From Rhizobiaceae bacterium (GTDB lineage Bacteria; Pseudomonadota; Alphaproteobacteria; Rhizobiales; Rhizobiaceae), in the NCBI GenBank assembly GCA_020696915.1, contig JAJFMR010000013.1, positions 1 to 24,829 on the forward strand: 24,829 nucleotides of DNA, read 5' to 3'. A program made the translations under genes and the position numbers. Shown here in pieces: positions 14,114 to 22,221 of the stretch (its first letter is position 1; the number at the start of each line of letters is the position of its first letter). Under the pieces are notes generated by a model. It did not search any database, was not told where the DNA came from, and saw only the letters and a program-made list of their open reading frames with translations.

Positions 14114-15172
14114 ATGGAACTCGGCCTCTACACTTTCGCCGATGTCGGCACCACGTCAGGCGGAAATGCGATCGGTCCGCACCGGCGGCTGCGCAACCTC
14201 ATCGAGGAGATCGAACTGGCGGACCAGGTCGGGCTCGACGTGTTCGGCCTGGGCGAGCACCACCGACCCGATTATGCTTCGTCGGCTCCGGCCGTGGCGT
14301 TGGCCGCTGCCGCCGAGCGCACCAGCCGCATCAAGCTGACCAGTGCAGTCACGGTTCTGTCGTCGGACGATCCGATACGGGTGTTTCAGCAGTTCGCAAC
14401 GCTCGATCTCCTGTCGGGCGGCCGCGCCGAGATCATGGCCGGCCGCGGCTCGTTCATCGAGTCTTTTCCCCTGTTCGGCTACGACCTCGAGGACTATGAC
14501 GAGCTGTTCGCCGAGAAACTTGCTTTGCTTCTCGAGCTGAACGAAGGCGAAAGGATCTCCTGGCCGGGTGGACGTCACACGCCGAAGATCGACGCGCGGG
14601 GCGTGTACCCGCGCCCCCATCAGGCAAAACTGCCGATCTGGATCGCCGTCGGCGGGACGCCGCAGTCGGTGGCCCGCGCCGGGGCACTTGGCTTGCCCCT
14701 GGCGCTTGCCATCATCGGTGGCGAACCGGCTCGTTTTGCGCCGCTGTTTTCTCTCTATCGCGAGGCGGCGGGGCGGGCGGGCGTCGACCCTGGGCGGCTG
14801 GCCACCAGCCTCAATGTCCATGGCTTCATCGGCGAGAGCACGCAGCAAGCCGCCGACGACTTCTACGGGCCGCAGGCCGAGGTCATGAACCGCATTGGCC
14901 GCGAGCGCGGATGGGGGCCCACAAACCGGGCGCAGTACGATCGATCCCGCGCCGCCGGGGGCGCGCTTTTCGTCGGCGACCCGGAACAGGTCGCCGAAAA
15001 GATCGTCGCGCAGCATCGGCTTTTCGGCAACGACCGGTTCCTTCTGCAGATGGCGATCGGCACGATGCCGCACGACAAGATGCTGAACGCGATAGAACTG
15101 TACGGTACCAGGGTAGCGCCGCTGGTGCGCCGCGAGACCGCAAAGTCGCCCGCCAAAATTCCGGCCGAGTGA
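14114..15172 (+). CDS. LLM-class flavin-dependent oxidoreductase (luciferase-like)
   Basis: This 352-residue protein has the bacterial luciferase-like TIM-barrel fold (PF00296). Typical segments are MELGLYTFADVG at the start, LGEHHRPDY near residue 45, the AGRGSFIESFPLFGYDL segment near 114-130, and VGGTPQSVARA near 183-193. Such enzymes are FMN- or F420-dependent monooxygenases or reductases. The substrate cannot be read from sequence. The ATG at 14114 is preferred over 14099 because GGAG lies six bases upstream and the family normally begins MELGLYTF. The arylamine N-acetyltransferase gene starts 25 bases downstream on the same strand, so the two may be co-expressed. Confidence 0.9.
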   Translation: MELGLYTFADVGTTSGGNAIGPHRRLRNLIEEIELADQVGLDVFGLGEHHRPDYASSAPAVALAAAAERTSRIKLTSAVTVLSSDDPIRVFQQFATLDLLSGGRAEIMAGRGSFIESFPLFGYDLEDYDELFAEKLALLLELNEGERISWPGGRHTPKIDARGVYPRPHQAKLPIWIAVGGTPQSVARAGALGLPLALAIIGGEPARFAPLFSLYREAAGRAGVDPGRLATSLNVHGFIGESTQQAADDFYGPQAEVMNRIGRERGWGPTNRAQYDRSRAAGGALFVGDPEQVAEKIVAQHRLFGNDRFLLQMAIGTMPHDKMLNAIELYGTRVAPLVRRETAKSPAKIPAE

Positions 15173-15197
15173 CCTGTTCGAGCGCCCCCGCCCTGAC

Positions 15198-16022
15198 ATG
15201 ACAGAGGACTCCCTCGAGCGATATTTTCGCAGGATAGGCTACTTCGGCGCGCGCGACGCAAGCCTGCCCGTCCTGCAGGCGCTGCATCGTCTCCATCCGC
15301 AAGCGATTCCTTTCGAAAACCTCAATGCGTTTCTCGGCCTGCCCGTGCGCCTCGATGAGGCCTCCGTCGAGGCGAAACTGGTTGCCGGGCGGCGGGGCGG
15401 CTATTGCTACGAGCAGAACCTGCTGTTCATGCGAATGCTGAAGCTTCTCGGGTTCGAGGTCACCGGACTCGCCGCGCGCGTCATGTGGGGTCAGCCGGAA
15501 AAGGCCGTCACCCGGCGCAGCCACATGCTGTTGCGCGTGGAACTCGCCGGCCGGACCATGCTCGCCGACGTCGGCTTCGGCGGCCTGACCCCAACCGCGC
15601 CTCTCCGCCTCGATCCCGGGGTTTCACAAGTCACCCCGCACGAAGATTTCCGGATCGTCGAGGCCGGCGGCCTCTTCCAGGTCGAGGCGCACGTCTCGAC
15701 TTGGCGTCCGCTCTATCGTTTCGACTTGTCCGAGCAGATCGAGGCCGATTACGAGATCGCCAACTATTTCATGTCGACCCATTCCACCTCGCCTTTCAGG
15801 TCGAGCCTGATACTTGCCCGCGCTTTGTCGGACCGCCGGCTGGCGCTTCGCGGCGGACGCCTCTCGGTGCACCATCTGACCGGCGGCATGGAGCAGCGCA
15901 ATCTGTCGACGCCCGGCGAACTGACCGACGTTCTGGACGAACTGTTCGGCATCGCCATTGGAGACCGCGGCGAACTGGAGTCCGCGGTGCTCGCCAGGGG
16001 AATCCTTGGGCTGCCGGTTTGA
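15198..16022 (+). CDS. nat: Arylamine N-acetyltransferase
   Basis: This 274-residue NAT (PF00797) has an intact Cys-His-Asp triad: Cys70 in RGGYCYEQN, His109 in RRSHMLLRV, and Asp124 in LADVGFGG. The enzyme moves acetyl from acetyl-CoA to the amine of arylamines, hydrazines or related compounds in the cytoplasm by a ping-pong mechanism. The conserved IPFENLNAFLG segment at 37-47 supports the start at 15198, though the ribosome binding site is weak. Proximity to a flavin-dependent oxidoreductase hints at a shared role with aromatic or xenobiotic compounds, but the pairing alone is thin evidence. Confidence 0.94.
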   Translation: MTEDSLERYFRRIGYFGARDASLPVLQALHRLHPQAIPFENLNAFLGLPVRLDEASVEAKLVAGRRGGYCYEQNLLFMRMLKLLGFEVTGLAARVMWGQPEKAVTRRSHMLLRVELAGRTMLADVGFGGLTPTAPLRLDPGVSQVTPHEDFRIVEAGGLFQVEAHVSTWRPLYRFDLSEQIEADYEIANYFMSTHSTSPFRSSLILARALSDRRLALRGGRLSVHHLTGGMEQRNLSTPGELTDVLDELFGIAIGDRGELESAVLARGILGLPV

Positions 16023-16107
16023 CTGGCCTTCTCCCCTGAAATACAAGGCGCCGGACCTGCAAGCCGGCCCATCGAGACAAGCCCTGAAGCCCCCTGATTC
16101 ACAGCCG

Positions 16108-17169
16108 ATGCAAGGCGAGCGGCCGGTGACGGACCGCTCCGTTCCTCTCGTCGTGCTCTATGCGCGAAAAGACGCATTCGGCGACGGGCTGCTCAGGATC
16201 CCCGCCTTGCGGGCCGCCCGCACGGCGTTCCCCGACAGCCGCATCGTCTATGGAGCCGGCGGGGGCTCCTCGCTGGAATCCGTACTGCGCAGGCATGTCG
16301 ACCATCTCGTCGACGACTTCCGCACCGAGACGCCGCTCATCGACATCATAAGGGAAATGCGGCCCCGCCGCCGGCCTGCCGCCATCGTCGACTTCCGAAA
16401 CGTCGTCCCGTGGCTTCTTGCGACACGCTTCGGTCTGGTCGGTCGGCGCATCCGATACGAGGCAAATTTCCCGGGATTCCTGCTGTCGGCTCCTCTCTGG
16501 ACCATTCCAGGCGCCCGACCGGAGCACAATGCGTGGCGCTACCACCGGATGGTCGAACGCACGGCGGGGTCGAGCCTGCCTTTCGACCACACCCTGTCCG
16601 TACCCGAAGCTGCCCGGGCGAGGGCCCGGGACATCGTCGGGATGTTTGATCGTCCGCTCGTCCTCATCTCGGCGAACAGCGGTCCACGCAAGCGCCTGAC
16701 CGACCAGCAGGCTGCCATGGTGGCAAAAAAGCTGATCGACGAGGGGTCAAGGGTCATCTACCTGCAATCGCCGGGCAAAGGCCCGACCATGGAGGCGCTA
16801 GAACCGCTCGAGCCTCGCCTGACGGTGGTCGGCCCTTCGCCGGAACTCGCGCCGGAGGAATTGCAGGACCTGTTCCTGGCGCTCGGCGAGGTTGCCGCGG
16901 CTTTCATCGGAGCGGAGGGCGGAATGACGCATTTCCTGTCGACGGTCATGACGCCGACCGTGGTGCTCAACCCCGGCAGCAACATCAGGCGCTGGCGGCC
17001 GCTGTCCGGCATGGTCGAGGTCGTCGAGGCCGGCGACGGCCGCAACGAAAACACGGACCCTGCGGCGATACTCGCGGCCGTCCACCGGCTGATCCAGGCC
17101 GGCCGCCGCGACCACCCCGACTACCTGTCGCGCAGTGCGCCCCTTTCGATGGACAGCGGCGCGCGCTGA
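16108..17169 (+). CDS. Glycosyltransferase family 9 (heptosyltransferase-like)
   Basis: This protein has about 353 residues and the GT9 fold. The N-terminal VVLYARKDAFGDGLLRIPALRAAR (15-38) matches the heptosyltransferase opening. The C-terminal AEGGMTHFLSTVMTPTVVLNPGS corresponds to the nucleotide-sugar-binding (D/E)xGxxHLAxAxxxP segment. GT9 enzymes add heptose or related sugars to the LPS core at the inner face of the cytoplasmic membrane. The exact sugar is not readable here, and this member is divergent from WaaC/WaaF. The start is uncertain: ATG 16108 has no ribosome binding site, while GTG 16126 follows an AAGGCGAG. The frame stays open upstream into the NAT gene. It lies 85 bases after NAT and is convergent with the transglycosylase. 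Confidence 0.8.
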   Translation: MQGERPVTDRSVPLVVLYARKDAFGDGLLRIPALRAARTAFPDSRIVYGAGGGSSLESVLRRHVDHLVDDFRTETPLIDIIREMRPRRRPAAIVDFRNVVPWLLATRFGLVGRRIRYEANFPGFLLSAPLWTIPGARPEHNAWRYHRMVERTAGSSLPFDHTLSVPEAARARARDIVGMFDRPLVLISANSGPRKRLTDQQAAMVAKKLIDEGSRVIYLQSPGKGPTMEALEPLEPRLTVVGPSPELAPEELQDLFLALGEVAAAFIGAEGGMTHFLSTVMTPTVVLNPGSNIRRWRPLSGMVEVVEAGDGRNENTDPAAILAAVHRLIQAGRRDHPDYLSRSAPLSMDSGAR

Positions 17170-17246
17170 AAAGACGCGCCCTGCCCGCTTTACCACCTTG
17201 TCCCTATCCCTGCCACAGCAGAGGCTGCCCGCCCGTGCGACGCCGG

Positions 17247-18512
17247 CTATCTCACTGCCGAGATCAGTTCGGCATCGGGAAAGCAGGTGGCGGCGAGACC
17301 GTTCTGCTCCTGCCACGCACCGATGGAGCGGCGGGTCTTGAAGCCGGGTAATCCGTCGGCGCCGCCGACATCATGGCCGCCCTGTTCGAGCCGGCGTTGC
17401 AGCGCCGCGATGTCGGAACGATAAAGTCCGCCAACCTTGCCCCACGCCGCCGCAAAGGGCCTGTCGCCATGTGCCATGCGATCGGCAGCATGGCCGATGA
17501 ACAGTGCATAGAGGTCGCTCTCGTTGTATTCCTTGAGAACATAGAAGTTCGGCGTCACGATGAAGGCGGGACCCATCCGCCCCGCCGGCATCAGCAGGAA
17601 GCCCCGTTCTCTCGCTTCCTGTTGCGGAAAGGGCCTGCCGCCGACACGGGCGACCCCCAGTCTGGTCCATTCCGAGATGCTCCTGCCACGGTCTGGCCCT
17701 TCCAGCGCACAGGAGACGCTCTCCGGCACCGTGACCTCGAATCCCCAGTCGCGTCCCTTCACCCAACCATGGTTCATCAGGTAGTTGGCGATCGAGCCCA
17801 GCGTGTCAGGCGCCGATTTCCAGATATCCGGCCTTCCGTCCGTGTCGAAATCGACGGCATGCAAAAGAAACGATGTCGGCAGGAATTGCGGCTGGCCGAG
17901 CGCCCCCGCCCAGGACGACCTCATTGCGTCACGGCCGGCAAGCCCGCGCTCCAGAATGGCAAGTCCGGCCAGGACCTCCTTGCGAAACATCTCCCGGCGC
18001 GTCGACATGAAAGCCTTGGTGCCGAGCACCTCGAACGCGTCGTGGGGAATTTTCGCCGACCCGAAGCCGGATTCCCGTCCCCAGATGGCGAGCACAATTC
18101 CGGCAGGCACGCCGAACCGCTTTTCGATCGCCGCAAGCGTCTGCGCATGGCGGGCGGCGCGAGCGCGGCCACCGGCAGTTACGGCGCGGACCGTCTTTTC
18201 GGCGAAATAGCCGCCGGGCGAACCGAATTCCGCCTGGTGCTGTCTCTTCGGCACCTCCTGCCTGCCGCCGGGCAGGACCAGGTCGGGAAGACCGAGGTTC
18301 GGCCTTACCCCCGCGAAAGCGGCATCGAAAGTCTCTCTCCCTATGCCGGCGGCGCCGGCTTCCGGCCACAGATCGGTCTCGAGCCAGGCGCGGAACTGAT
18401 CGTCGATCCTTGCCGCGGGAGCGGGAACGGCGACGAGAGCCGCGGCGATCGCCAGAAAGAACATGGCGAGCGGACGGAAGGCGCGGTACGTTCTGGCAGG
18501 GGCTCTTCGCAT
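17247..18512 (-). CDS. Lytic murein transglycosylase, MltB type with C-terminal peptidoglycan-binding domain
   Basis: This 421-residue exported enzyme cleaves peptidoglycan glycan strands, forming 1,6-anhydromuramic ends. The N-terminus has a basic region and hydrophobic core (about 15-34, ending PAPAA). No lipobox cysteine is seen, so it is probably soluble periplasmic. The MltB-like catalytic domain includes AIWGRESGFG with catalytic Glu147 and LGQPQFLPTSF. The C-terminus (about 365-421) is a PG_binding_1 repeat: DIAALQRRLEQGGHDVGG then a Gly-rich FKTRRSIGAWQEQNGL. The ATG at 18512 gives a good signal peptide. It follows recR by 26 bases on the same strand. Confidence 0.92.
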   Translation of the reverse strand: MRRAPARTYRAFRPLAMFFLAIAAALVAVPAPAARIDDQFRAWLETDLWPEAGAAGIGRETFDAAFAGVRPNLGLPDLVLPGGRQEVPKRQHQAEFGSPGGYFAEKTVRAVTAGGRARAARHAQTLAAIEKRFGVPAGIVLAIWGRESGFGSAKIPHDAFEVLGTKAFMSTRREMFRKEVLAGLAILERGLAGRDAMRSSWAGALGQPQFLPTSFLLHAVDFDTDGRPDIWKSAPDTLGSIANYLMNHGWVKGRDWGFEVTVPESVSCALEGPDRGRSISEWTRLGVARVGGRPFPQQEARERGFLLMPAGRMGPAFIVTPNFYVLKEYNESDLYALFIGHAADRMAHGDRPFAAAWGKVGGLYRSDIAALQRRLEQGGHDVGGADGLPGFKTRRSIGAWQEQNGLAATCFPDAELISAVR

Positions 18513-18538
18513 GTCGATAGCCGGGTTCTCGGGAAACG

Positions 18539-19144
18539 TCAGAACACGGTACGCGACTTCAGCGCTGCCGCAAGCGTGCCCTCGTCGAGGTAATCGAGCT
18601 CGCCGCCGACCGGGACGCCGTGCGCCAGCCGGGTGATCCGGACCTCGAAGCCGGACAGCTGATCGGTGAGATAATGCGCGGTCGTCTGCCCCTCGACGGT
18701 TGCGTTGACGGCAAGCACGATCTCCTTCACGCCGCCTGCCGCCATCCGATCGACCAGTTGTTTGACGTTGAGATCGTCCGGTCCAATGCCGTCGAGCGGC
18801 GACAGCGTGCCCCCCAGTACGTGGAAACGCGCGTTCATCGCGCCGGCCCGTTCCAGTGCCCAGAGATCGGCGACGTCCTCCACCACGATGATCATCGAGG
18901 CGTCGCGCCGCGGATCGGTGCACACCAGGCATGGGTCCGACGTGTCGACATTGCCGCAGATGGAGCAGACGCGGACCTTCTCGGCGGCCTCGGCAAAAGC
19001 CGCGGCCAGAGGCGCCAGAAGCTGCTCCTTCTTCCGGATGAGATGCAGTGCCGCACGGCGCGCGGAACGCGGCCCCAATCCAGGCAGCTTCGCCAGAAGC
19101 TGGATCATCCGCTCGATCTCCGGGCCGGCAATTCGCTTCGACAT
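18539..19144 (-). CDS. recR: Recombination mediator RecR
   Basis: RecR (201 residues) works with RecF/RecO to load RecA at gaps. Its parts are in order: the N-terminal helix-hairpin-helix (LPGLGPRSARRAALHL, 20-35), a four-cysteine zinc finger (Cys60, 63, 72, 75 in CSICGN and CLVC), and a Toprim domain beginning IIVVEDVADLWALERAG (85-101). The C-terminal GGELDYLDEGTLAAAL segment is typical. It lies 92 bases after ybaB in the conserved dnaX – ybaB – recR cluster. Confidence 0.97.
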   Translation of the reverse strand: MSKRIAGPEIERMIQLLAKLPGLGPRSARRAALHLIRKKEQLLAPLAAAFAEAAEKVRVCSICGNVDTSDPCLVCTDPRRDASMIIVVEDVADLWALERAGAMNARFHVLGGTLSPLDGIGPDDLNVKQLVDRMAAGGVKEIVLAVNATVEGQTTAHYLTDQLSGFEVRITRLAHGVPVGGELDYLDEGTLAAALKSRTVF

Positions 19145-19236
19145 GACACTCCGAAATAATTATGGAACGCCTGCGCGAGCCAGCGTCAGGACGCGAGGCA
19201 GCCCCGGCGAGGGATCGGCATCGTCGGCGCCCGCCT

Positions 19237-19560
19237 TCAGAACGGCAGCTTCATCCCGGGAGGCAATTGCATGCCGGCGGTCAGCGCGCTGGTCTTCTCC
19301 TGCATGAGGCTTTCGACCCGCGCCCTGGCGTCGTTGTGGGCTGCGAGCAGAAGATCTTCCAGGATCTCGATCTGTTCCTCCTTGAAGAGGGACGGGTCGA
19401 GCTTCAGCTTCTTCATCTCGAACTTGCCCGTCAGGGTCACGCTGACCAGGCCACCGCCGGCCTGGCCGGTCGCCTCGAGCGTCGCGATCTCCTCCTGCAT
19501 GGCCTGGAACTTCGCCTGCATTTCCTTGGCCTTGCCCATCAGGCCTAGAAGGTCCTTCAT
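19237..19560 (-). CDS. YbaB/EbfC-family nucleoid-associated protein
   Basis: This 107-residue protein has the YbaB/EbfC architecture: an N-terminal amphipathic helix (MKDLLGLMGKAKEMQAKFQAM), a central sheet (GGGLVSVTLTGKFEMKKLKLDP), and a C-terminal helix. Dimers bind DNA and help organise the nucleoid. The start at 19560 has GGAGG five bases upstream. A GTG at 19575 overlapping the dnaX TGA is also open but would bury that site. The position between dnaX and recR is the conserved one. Confidence 0.94.
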   Translation of the reverse strand: MKDLLGLMGKAKEMQAKFQAMQEEIATLEATGQAGGGLVSVTLTGKFEMKKLKLDPSLFKEEQIEILEDLLLAAHNDARARVESLMQEKTSALTAGMQLPPGMKLPF

Positions 19561-19571
19561 GATAGCCTCCG

Positions 19572-21383
19572 TCACAAATCGGTTTCGTCATCGTCGTCCG
19601 GTATCCTGTCCGGCGGCAGATCCGGTTCGTCGCCGGACGCTTCTGTTGCGTCGGGAATGCGCACGTCGATGATCCTGGAGCCCGGGAACCTGGCCAGGAT
19701 TGCCGCCACCGCCGGATCGTTCCGGGCATCGACAAAGGCGCTTTCGCGCCGGGCAGCTTCCTTTTCGGCGAGTGTTTGACCGCCTTGTTCCCTGGAGAGC
19801 ACGACCATCCAGCGCCGGCCCGTCCAGCTTTCCAGCCGCGCCTTGAGGTCTCCGGCCAGCGTCTTCGGGGCATCGCCCGCCAGGCCGACGTCCAGCCGGC
19901 CGGGTTCGACGCGCACCAGGCGGACATAGCTCTTCAATTGGGCCTTGAAGAGGCCGTCGCGATTGGCCTCTGCAAGCGAGGCGATATCCTCGAGCGAAGC
20001 CACCGGCACGTCCGGGACGGCCTCGGGTAGCGACAGCGCAGTTGTCGGAGCCCCGGCCGGCACCGCGCCGGCGCCGACCAGCCGCATGGTCTGGCCGCCG
20101 CCCTCGCTGGCCAGCGCGCGCGCGGCGGCCACGGCATCGCTTCCCGATGATCTCGGCGTACGGGCGGGCCCGGCCGGACGGACGGGACCTGACGGAGCCG
20201 GCTCGTCGCCGATGGCCTTGAGGGCCTCGTCCAGGGTCGGCAGATCCGCGGCATGGGCGATGCGGATCAGCACCATTTCGGCAGCACTCACCGGCCGGTT
20301 TGCGGCCTGGACTTCGGGGATGCCCTTGAGGAGCATCTGCCAGGCGCGGGACAACACCCGGACGGACAGCGACGCGGCGAACTCGGCGCCGCGGCGACGC
20401 TCCTCCTCCGACAGCGACGCGTCATCGGCAGCCGACGCCACGAAGCGCAACCGGGTCACTAGATGACAGAACTCCGCCAGGTCGGTGAGCACGGCGGCCG
20501 GGTCGGCGCCGACGTCGTACTGGGCGCGGAACTCCATCAACGCCGACCCGGCGTCGCCCCGCATCAGGTGCTCGAACAGGTCGACGACGCGGCCGCGGTC
20601 GGCGAGGCCGAGCATCGTTCGCACCTGTTCGTCCGTAACGGCGCCGCCGCCATGAGCAATCGCCTGGTCGAGAATCGACAGTGCGTCGCGGACCGACCCT
20701 TCGGCGGCCCGGGCGATCATCGCCAGCGCCGCCTCGTCAACGGCTATGCTCTCGAGAGCCGCGATCTTGCGAAGGTGGCCGGCAAGCAGTCCGGCGTCGA
20801 CCCGTCTCAGGTCGAACCGCTGGCAGCGCGACAGCACGGTGATGGGAACCTTGCGGATCTCGGTCGTGGCAAAGATGAACTTGACGTGCGGCGGAGGTTC
20901 TTCCAGCGTCTTCAGCAGGCCATTGAAAGCCTGCGTCGACAGCATGTGCACTTCGTCGATGATGTAGACCTTGTATCGGGCCGACACCGGCGCGTAGCGG
21001 ACCCGCTCGATGATGTCACGGATGTCGTCGATGCCGGTATGGGAGGCGGCATCCATTTCGATCACGTCGACATGGCGTCCCTCCATGATCGACCGGCAAT
21101 GCTCGCCCTGAACGGCAAGATCGACGGACGGCTGGTCGATGTCGGCAGTCCGGTAGTTGAGCGCCCTGGCCAGTATGCGTGCAGTGGTGGTCTTGCCGAC
21201 GCCGCGGACACCGGTCAGCATCCAGGCCTGGGCGATGCGACCCGTCGCAAAGGCATTGGTGAACGTCCGCACCATCGGCTCCTGGCCGATCAGCGCAGAA
21301 AAGTCGGCGGGACGATATTTGCGGGCAAGCACCCGGTAGCCGGCGGCGGCCTTGCCAGTAAGGTCGTATCCGGCTTCGCTCAT
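19572..21383 (-). CDS. dnaX: DNA polymerase III subunit gamma/tau
   Basis: DnaX (603 residues) is the ATPase of the clamp loader. It has Walker A GVRGVGKT at 58-65, Walker B DEVH at 143-146, and sensor/arginine-finger SRC at 185-187, followed by the collar domain. A Pro/Ala-rich linker (about 390-430) precedes the C-terminal tau region, which ends in an acidic tail (DDDDETDL). The zinc module between Walker A and DAASHTGIDD (111-120) keeps only Cys96; the other three cysteines found in E. coli DnaX are gone. The start at 21383 has AAGGA five bases upstream. No slippery A-run for a gamma frameshift is seen, so only the full form is expected. The SRP RNA gene lies about 110 bases upstream. Confidence 0.96.
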   Translation of the reverse strand: MSEAGYDLTGKAAAGYRVLARKYRPADFSALIGQEPMVRTFTNAFATGRIAQAWMLTGVRGVGKTTTARILARALNYRTADIDQPSVDLAVQGEHCRSIMEGRHVDVIEMDAASHTGIDDIRDIIERVRYAPVSARYKVYIIDEVHMLSTQAFNGLLKTLEEPPPHVKFIFATTEIRKVPITVLSRCQRFDLRRVDAGLLAGHLRKIAALESIAVDEAALAMIARAAEGSVRDALSILDQAIAHGGGAVTDEQVRTMLGLADRGRVVDLFEHLMRGDAGSALMEFRAQYDVGADPAAVLTDLAEFCHLVTRLRFVASAADDASLSEEERRRGAEFAASLSVRVLSRAWQMLLKGIPEVQAANRPVSAAEMVLIRIAHAADLPTLDEALKAIGDEPAPSGPVRPAGPARTPRSSGSDAVAAARALASEGGGQTMRLVGAGAVPAGAPTTALSLPEAVPDVPVASLEDIASLAEANRDGLFKAQLKSYVRLVRVEPGRLDVGLAGDAPKTLAGDLKARLESWTGRRWMVVLSREQGGQTLAEKEAARRESAFVDARNDPAVAAILARFPGSRIIDVRIPDATEASGDEPDLPPDRIPDDDDETDL

Positions 21384-21496
21384 GACGATCCTTCGGCTCC
21401 TTCGCCCGCGCCGGTCGACTCCGATGGCGCGTCCCGAGTGTCGCCCGTGCGGCAGCGCGCCGTCAATCTCGAGGGGCTGGCCGAGGTGGGTGGAAG

Positions 21497-21596
21497 GCGG
21501 GAGGCTGGAACAGTGACCCGTTCCGTGCTCGTTAGGGCTGCTTCCTTCCGGACCTGACCCGGTTGGCGAGTGGCGCGTCCACCACCAACCTCCCAC
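21497..21596 (-). ncRNA. ffs: Signal recognition particle RNA (4.5S, small bacterial type)
   Basis: On the minus strand the region reads the near-invariant SRP domain IV core GGTCAGGTCCGGAAGGAAGC, with GCAGCC following (about 21535-21562), including the Ffh-binding internal loops and GGAA tetraloop. The ends pair: 5' GGGAGGTTGG (21585-21594) with 3' CCAGCCTCCC (21499-21508), one G-U apart. This gives the expected hairpin of about 100 nt. The RNA binds Ffh to target membrane proteins co-translationally. Exact ends are uncertain by a few bases. It lies just upstream of dnaX on the same strand. Confidence 0.95.
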
Positions 21597-21600
21597 GGTC

Positions 21601-21629
21601 CATATCGGCAATTTGCCTCGCGATTGCAA
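21601..21629 (-). promoter_or_regulatory. Candidate sigma-70-type promoter of the SRP RNA gene
   Basis: On the minus strand TTGCAA (21629-21624) is followed after exactly 17 bases by GATATG (21606-21601). The predicted start, about seven bases on, falls at 21594-21597, where the pairing of the RNA ends independently places its 5' end. That agreement is the main support. Confidence 0.55.
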
Positions 21630-21697
21630 GTGCCGGCGACATGCGGGTGACGTGGGCCTGCCGGCTGCAGTTTTTTTGTGCTCGGGATCTGAATCAT

Positions 21698-21733
21698 CCG
21701 AAAAGCGATTCGACTTTTCATTCCGATGCTTTA
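21698..21733. repeat. Rhizobial-type palindromic intergenic element, copy 2
   Basis: Arms GAAAAG (21700-21705) and CTTTTC (21714-21719) flank an 8-base spacer CGATTCGA, followed by ATTCCGATGCTTTAG. It shares the spacing, the CCGAAAA left arm and the trailing CCGATGC with the element at 12868-12900, but the right arm has decayed. It sits between the SRP RNA promoter and the HIT gene start. Confidence 0.6.
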
Positions 21734-21760
21734 GCCTCGGCGAAAATCGAGGGAACGCCG

Positions 21761-22180
21761 ATGTTGCCGGTCCCGACGGCCGGATTCACGCTGGACGCCC
21801 GGCTCGAGGCTGACAGCGAGCAGGTGATATGGCTCGGCCTGTGCGAACTGCGCCTGATGAACGATCGGCGCTGGCCCTGGCTGGTCCTGGTACCGCAGCG
21901 CCAGGGCATCGAGGAAATCCACGACCTCACGCCGCTCGACCAGACCATGCTGACGTTCGAGACCAACATGGTGGCCCAGGCGCTGAAGCGGATGACGGGC
22001 TGCACCAAGATCAATTCCGCAGCACTCGGCAACGTGGTCCGGCAATTGCACGTGCACATTGTGGCGCGCTCAGAAGACGATCCCGGTTGGCCCGGTCCGG
22101 TCTGGGGTCATGGCATCCGTGAGCCCTACAAGGCCGCGGACATTCACCGGTTTGCCCAGCGCATCAAGGCAGCGCTATAA
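21761..22180 (+). CDS. HIT-family protein (nucleotide hydrolase/transferase)
   Basis: This 139-residue histidine-triad protein has a catalytic segment at 95-101 reading QLHVHIV. The nucleophilic middle His97 and the following His99 are kept. The first His of the HxHxH triad is Gln, a variant I recall in the corresponding alphaproteobacterial subfamily. HIT proteins act on nucleotide phosphoramidates or dinucleoside polyphosphates such as Ap4A. The start at 21761 has GAGGG seven bases upstream. The frame runs back over the SRP RNA but is not coding there. nudC follows 41 bases on, so two nucleotide-cleaving enzymes are probably co-transcribed. Confidence 0.9.
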   Translation: MLPVPTAGFTLDARLEADSEQVIWLGLCELRLMNDRRWPWLVLVPQRQGIEEIHDLTPLDQTMLTFETNMVAQALKRMTGCTKINSAALGNVVRQLHVHIVARSEDDPGWPGPVWGHGIREPYKAADIHRFAQRIKAAL

Positions 22181-22221
22181 GCCGCCTGTCCCGCCTCGGA
22201 TCCGCTTCCAAGAGTCACCGA

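Noticed and set aside
17373..18593. 406-codon open frame on the + strand
   Set aside because: Antisense to the lytic transglycosylase with intact catalytic motifs; no domain of its own.
19572..20500. Programmed frameshift in dnaX to make a gamma form
   Set aside because: No A-rich slippery heptamer with a following hairpin was seen in this gene.
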